Below are positions 63,641 to 64,000 of a DNA stretch of 64,000 nucleotides, piece after piece. The stretch is from Vicugna pacos. Its lineage: Eukaryota > Chordata > Mammalia > Artiodactyla > Camelidae. The stretch's first letter is position 1, and each line of letters begins with the position of its first letter. The stretch lies in contig NW_027328721.1 of assembly GCF_048564905.1 (NCBI RefSeq), positions 40,010,870 to 40,074,869 of the forward strand, written 5' to 3'. The position numbers were made by a program, and so were the translations under genes. Under the pieces are notes generated by a model. That model was given only the letters and a program-made list of their open reading frames with translations, had not been told where the DNA came from and did no database searches.

Positions 63641-64000
63641 ATCCCAGTGACAGAGGCTGCCTCCCCAAGGTCAGGGAAGTTATATCTCGGATTTCCCCGA
63701 ACAGGGAACACCTGTGACTGACGAGAAGTGCGTGGAGTTGTCTCTCGAACTCCCCCACGAACTGAAAATTGTTCCGGAATCCTGAGCGTGGGGAGGTTCC
63801 ACCAACGGTCGGCAGCGCTTGGGTTCTAACGGAAAGCCTAAGCTCGTCTCCCCTGAGGGTTTTCCTAATATCTCTGTGCCAGGGAATGCTAGGGGTGTTT
63901 GCAGGATATCCCAGTGTCAGAGGCTGTCTCCCCAAATTCAAGGAAGATATTTCTCGGACTTCGCCGAACAGGGAACACCTGTGACTGAAGAGAGCTGCGT
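63641..64000. repeat. Right-edge monomers carrying the 21-23 kb haplotype
   Basis: From about 63,718 the sequence reads gactgacgagaagtgcgtgg with ccacgaactgaaaat. The next monomer has gtgtcag, a caaggaagatattt form and cttcgccgaac, the same two-part haplotype as 21.55-21.83 and 23.15-23.44 kb. The window ends at about monomer position 209, still inside the array. Confidence 0.8.

Larger units (their letters stand above)
1..64000. repeat. 267-bp satellite tandem array, about 240 head-to-tail monomers
   Basis: Seen directly: the anchor ggaggttcca recurs at 21, 288, 555 and 822, exactly 267 bp apart, and continues to 63,792. That is 239 complete monomers averaging 266.8 bp, all in one orientation. 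The net length deficit is about 12 bp by 9,354, 22 bp by 31,505 and 42 bp by 63,792, so small deletions slightly outnumber insertions. By eye, monomers mostly differ from one another by a few to about 10 percent, much less inside recent duplications. The consensus I drew up has 155 G+C in 267 bases (58%) and 13 CpG against about 22 expected from composition. No inversion, transposon insertion or unique spacer breaks the rhythm. Known biology: such arrays form constitutive heterochromatin and evolve by unequal crossover and conversion. Inference: a centromeric or other heterochromatic satellite of an unidentified eukaryote. I do not recognise the family. Confidence 0.98.

Noticed and set aside
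1-64000. A CRISPR array or other repeat-spacer system
   Set aside because: There are no unique spacers; the whole 267-bp unit is repeated and similar along its full length.
1-64000. Tandem coding repeats of a large structural protein (filaggrin- or mucin-like exon)
   Set aside because: All long frames are broken repeatedly along the array by stops and by length changes, and there is no compositional bias or conserved frame across the full 64 kb.
1-64000. Ribosomal DNA spacer repeats or telomere-linked repeats
   Set aside because: I saw no rRNA sequence, promoter-like unique segment or telomeric hexamer run, and the array never leaves the 267-bp unit.

Overview
The whole 64 kb window is one uninterrupted tandem satellite-DNA array. 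The monomer is 267 bp, about 58% GC, and repeats head to tail. Counting in a fixed phase, there are 239 complete monomers between positions 21 and 63,791, plus a 20-bp partial at the left edge and a 209-bp partial at the right edge. The mean spacing is 266.8 bp, a net loss of about 42 bp over the array. I found no host gene, RNA gene, transposable element, CRISPR array, origin or unique spacer. Both window edges lie inside the array, so its true limits are not visible. This is heterochromatin-type DNA of a eukaryote (centromeric, pericentromeric, subtelomeric or a knob). The sequence does not show which organism, and I do not recognise the satellite family.

Layout. Three markers inside the monomer define subfamilies: aatgcct or aaagcct near monomer position 41-47, gattgc or gtttgc near 106-111, and agtgtcag or agtgacag near 122-129. 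Positions 1-554 are type B-like (aaagcct/gtttgc/agtgacag). Positions 555-2,140 are transitional (aatgcct with gtttgc). Positions 2,141-10,150 are about 30 monomers of type A (aatgcct/gattgc/agtgtcag). Positions 10,151-12,020 are transitional again. Type B fills the rest, except for a transitional island at about 14,690-16,020 that is a near-copy of 10.2-11.7 kb.

Within type B, higher-order repeats (HORs) appear at several scales. There are tetramers of 1,068 bp (17.2-18.8, 42.4-44.3 and 60.4-63.6 kb) and a dimer of 534 bp (45.1-46.2 kb). A family of about 10 monomers occurs at 25.1-27.6, 30.6-33.1 and 33.1-34.9 kb, each later copy lacking different monomers. A 17-monomer block of 4,535 bp is present twice in direct tandem (47,544-52,078 and 52,079-56,649), with only two differences noticed. 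Several shared variant haplotypes link places 4 to 42 kb apart.

Because 267 = 3 x 89, a frame free of stops in the consensus stays open across neighbouring monomers. This gives antisense ORFs up to 721 codons. They look like an arithmetic by-product of the repeat length: several frames are open at once and replacements are spread along the whole repeat. I therefore annotate no CDS.
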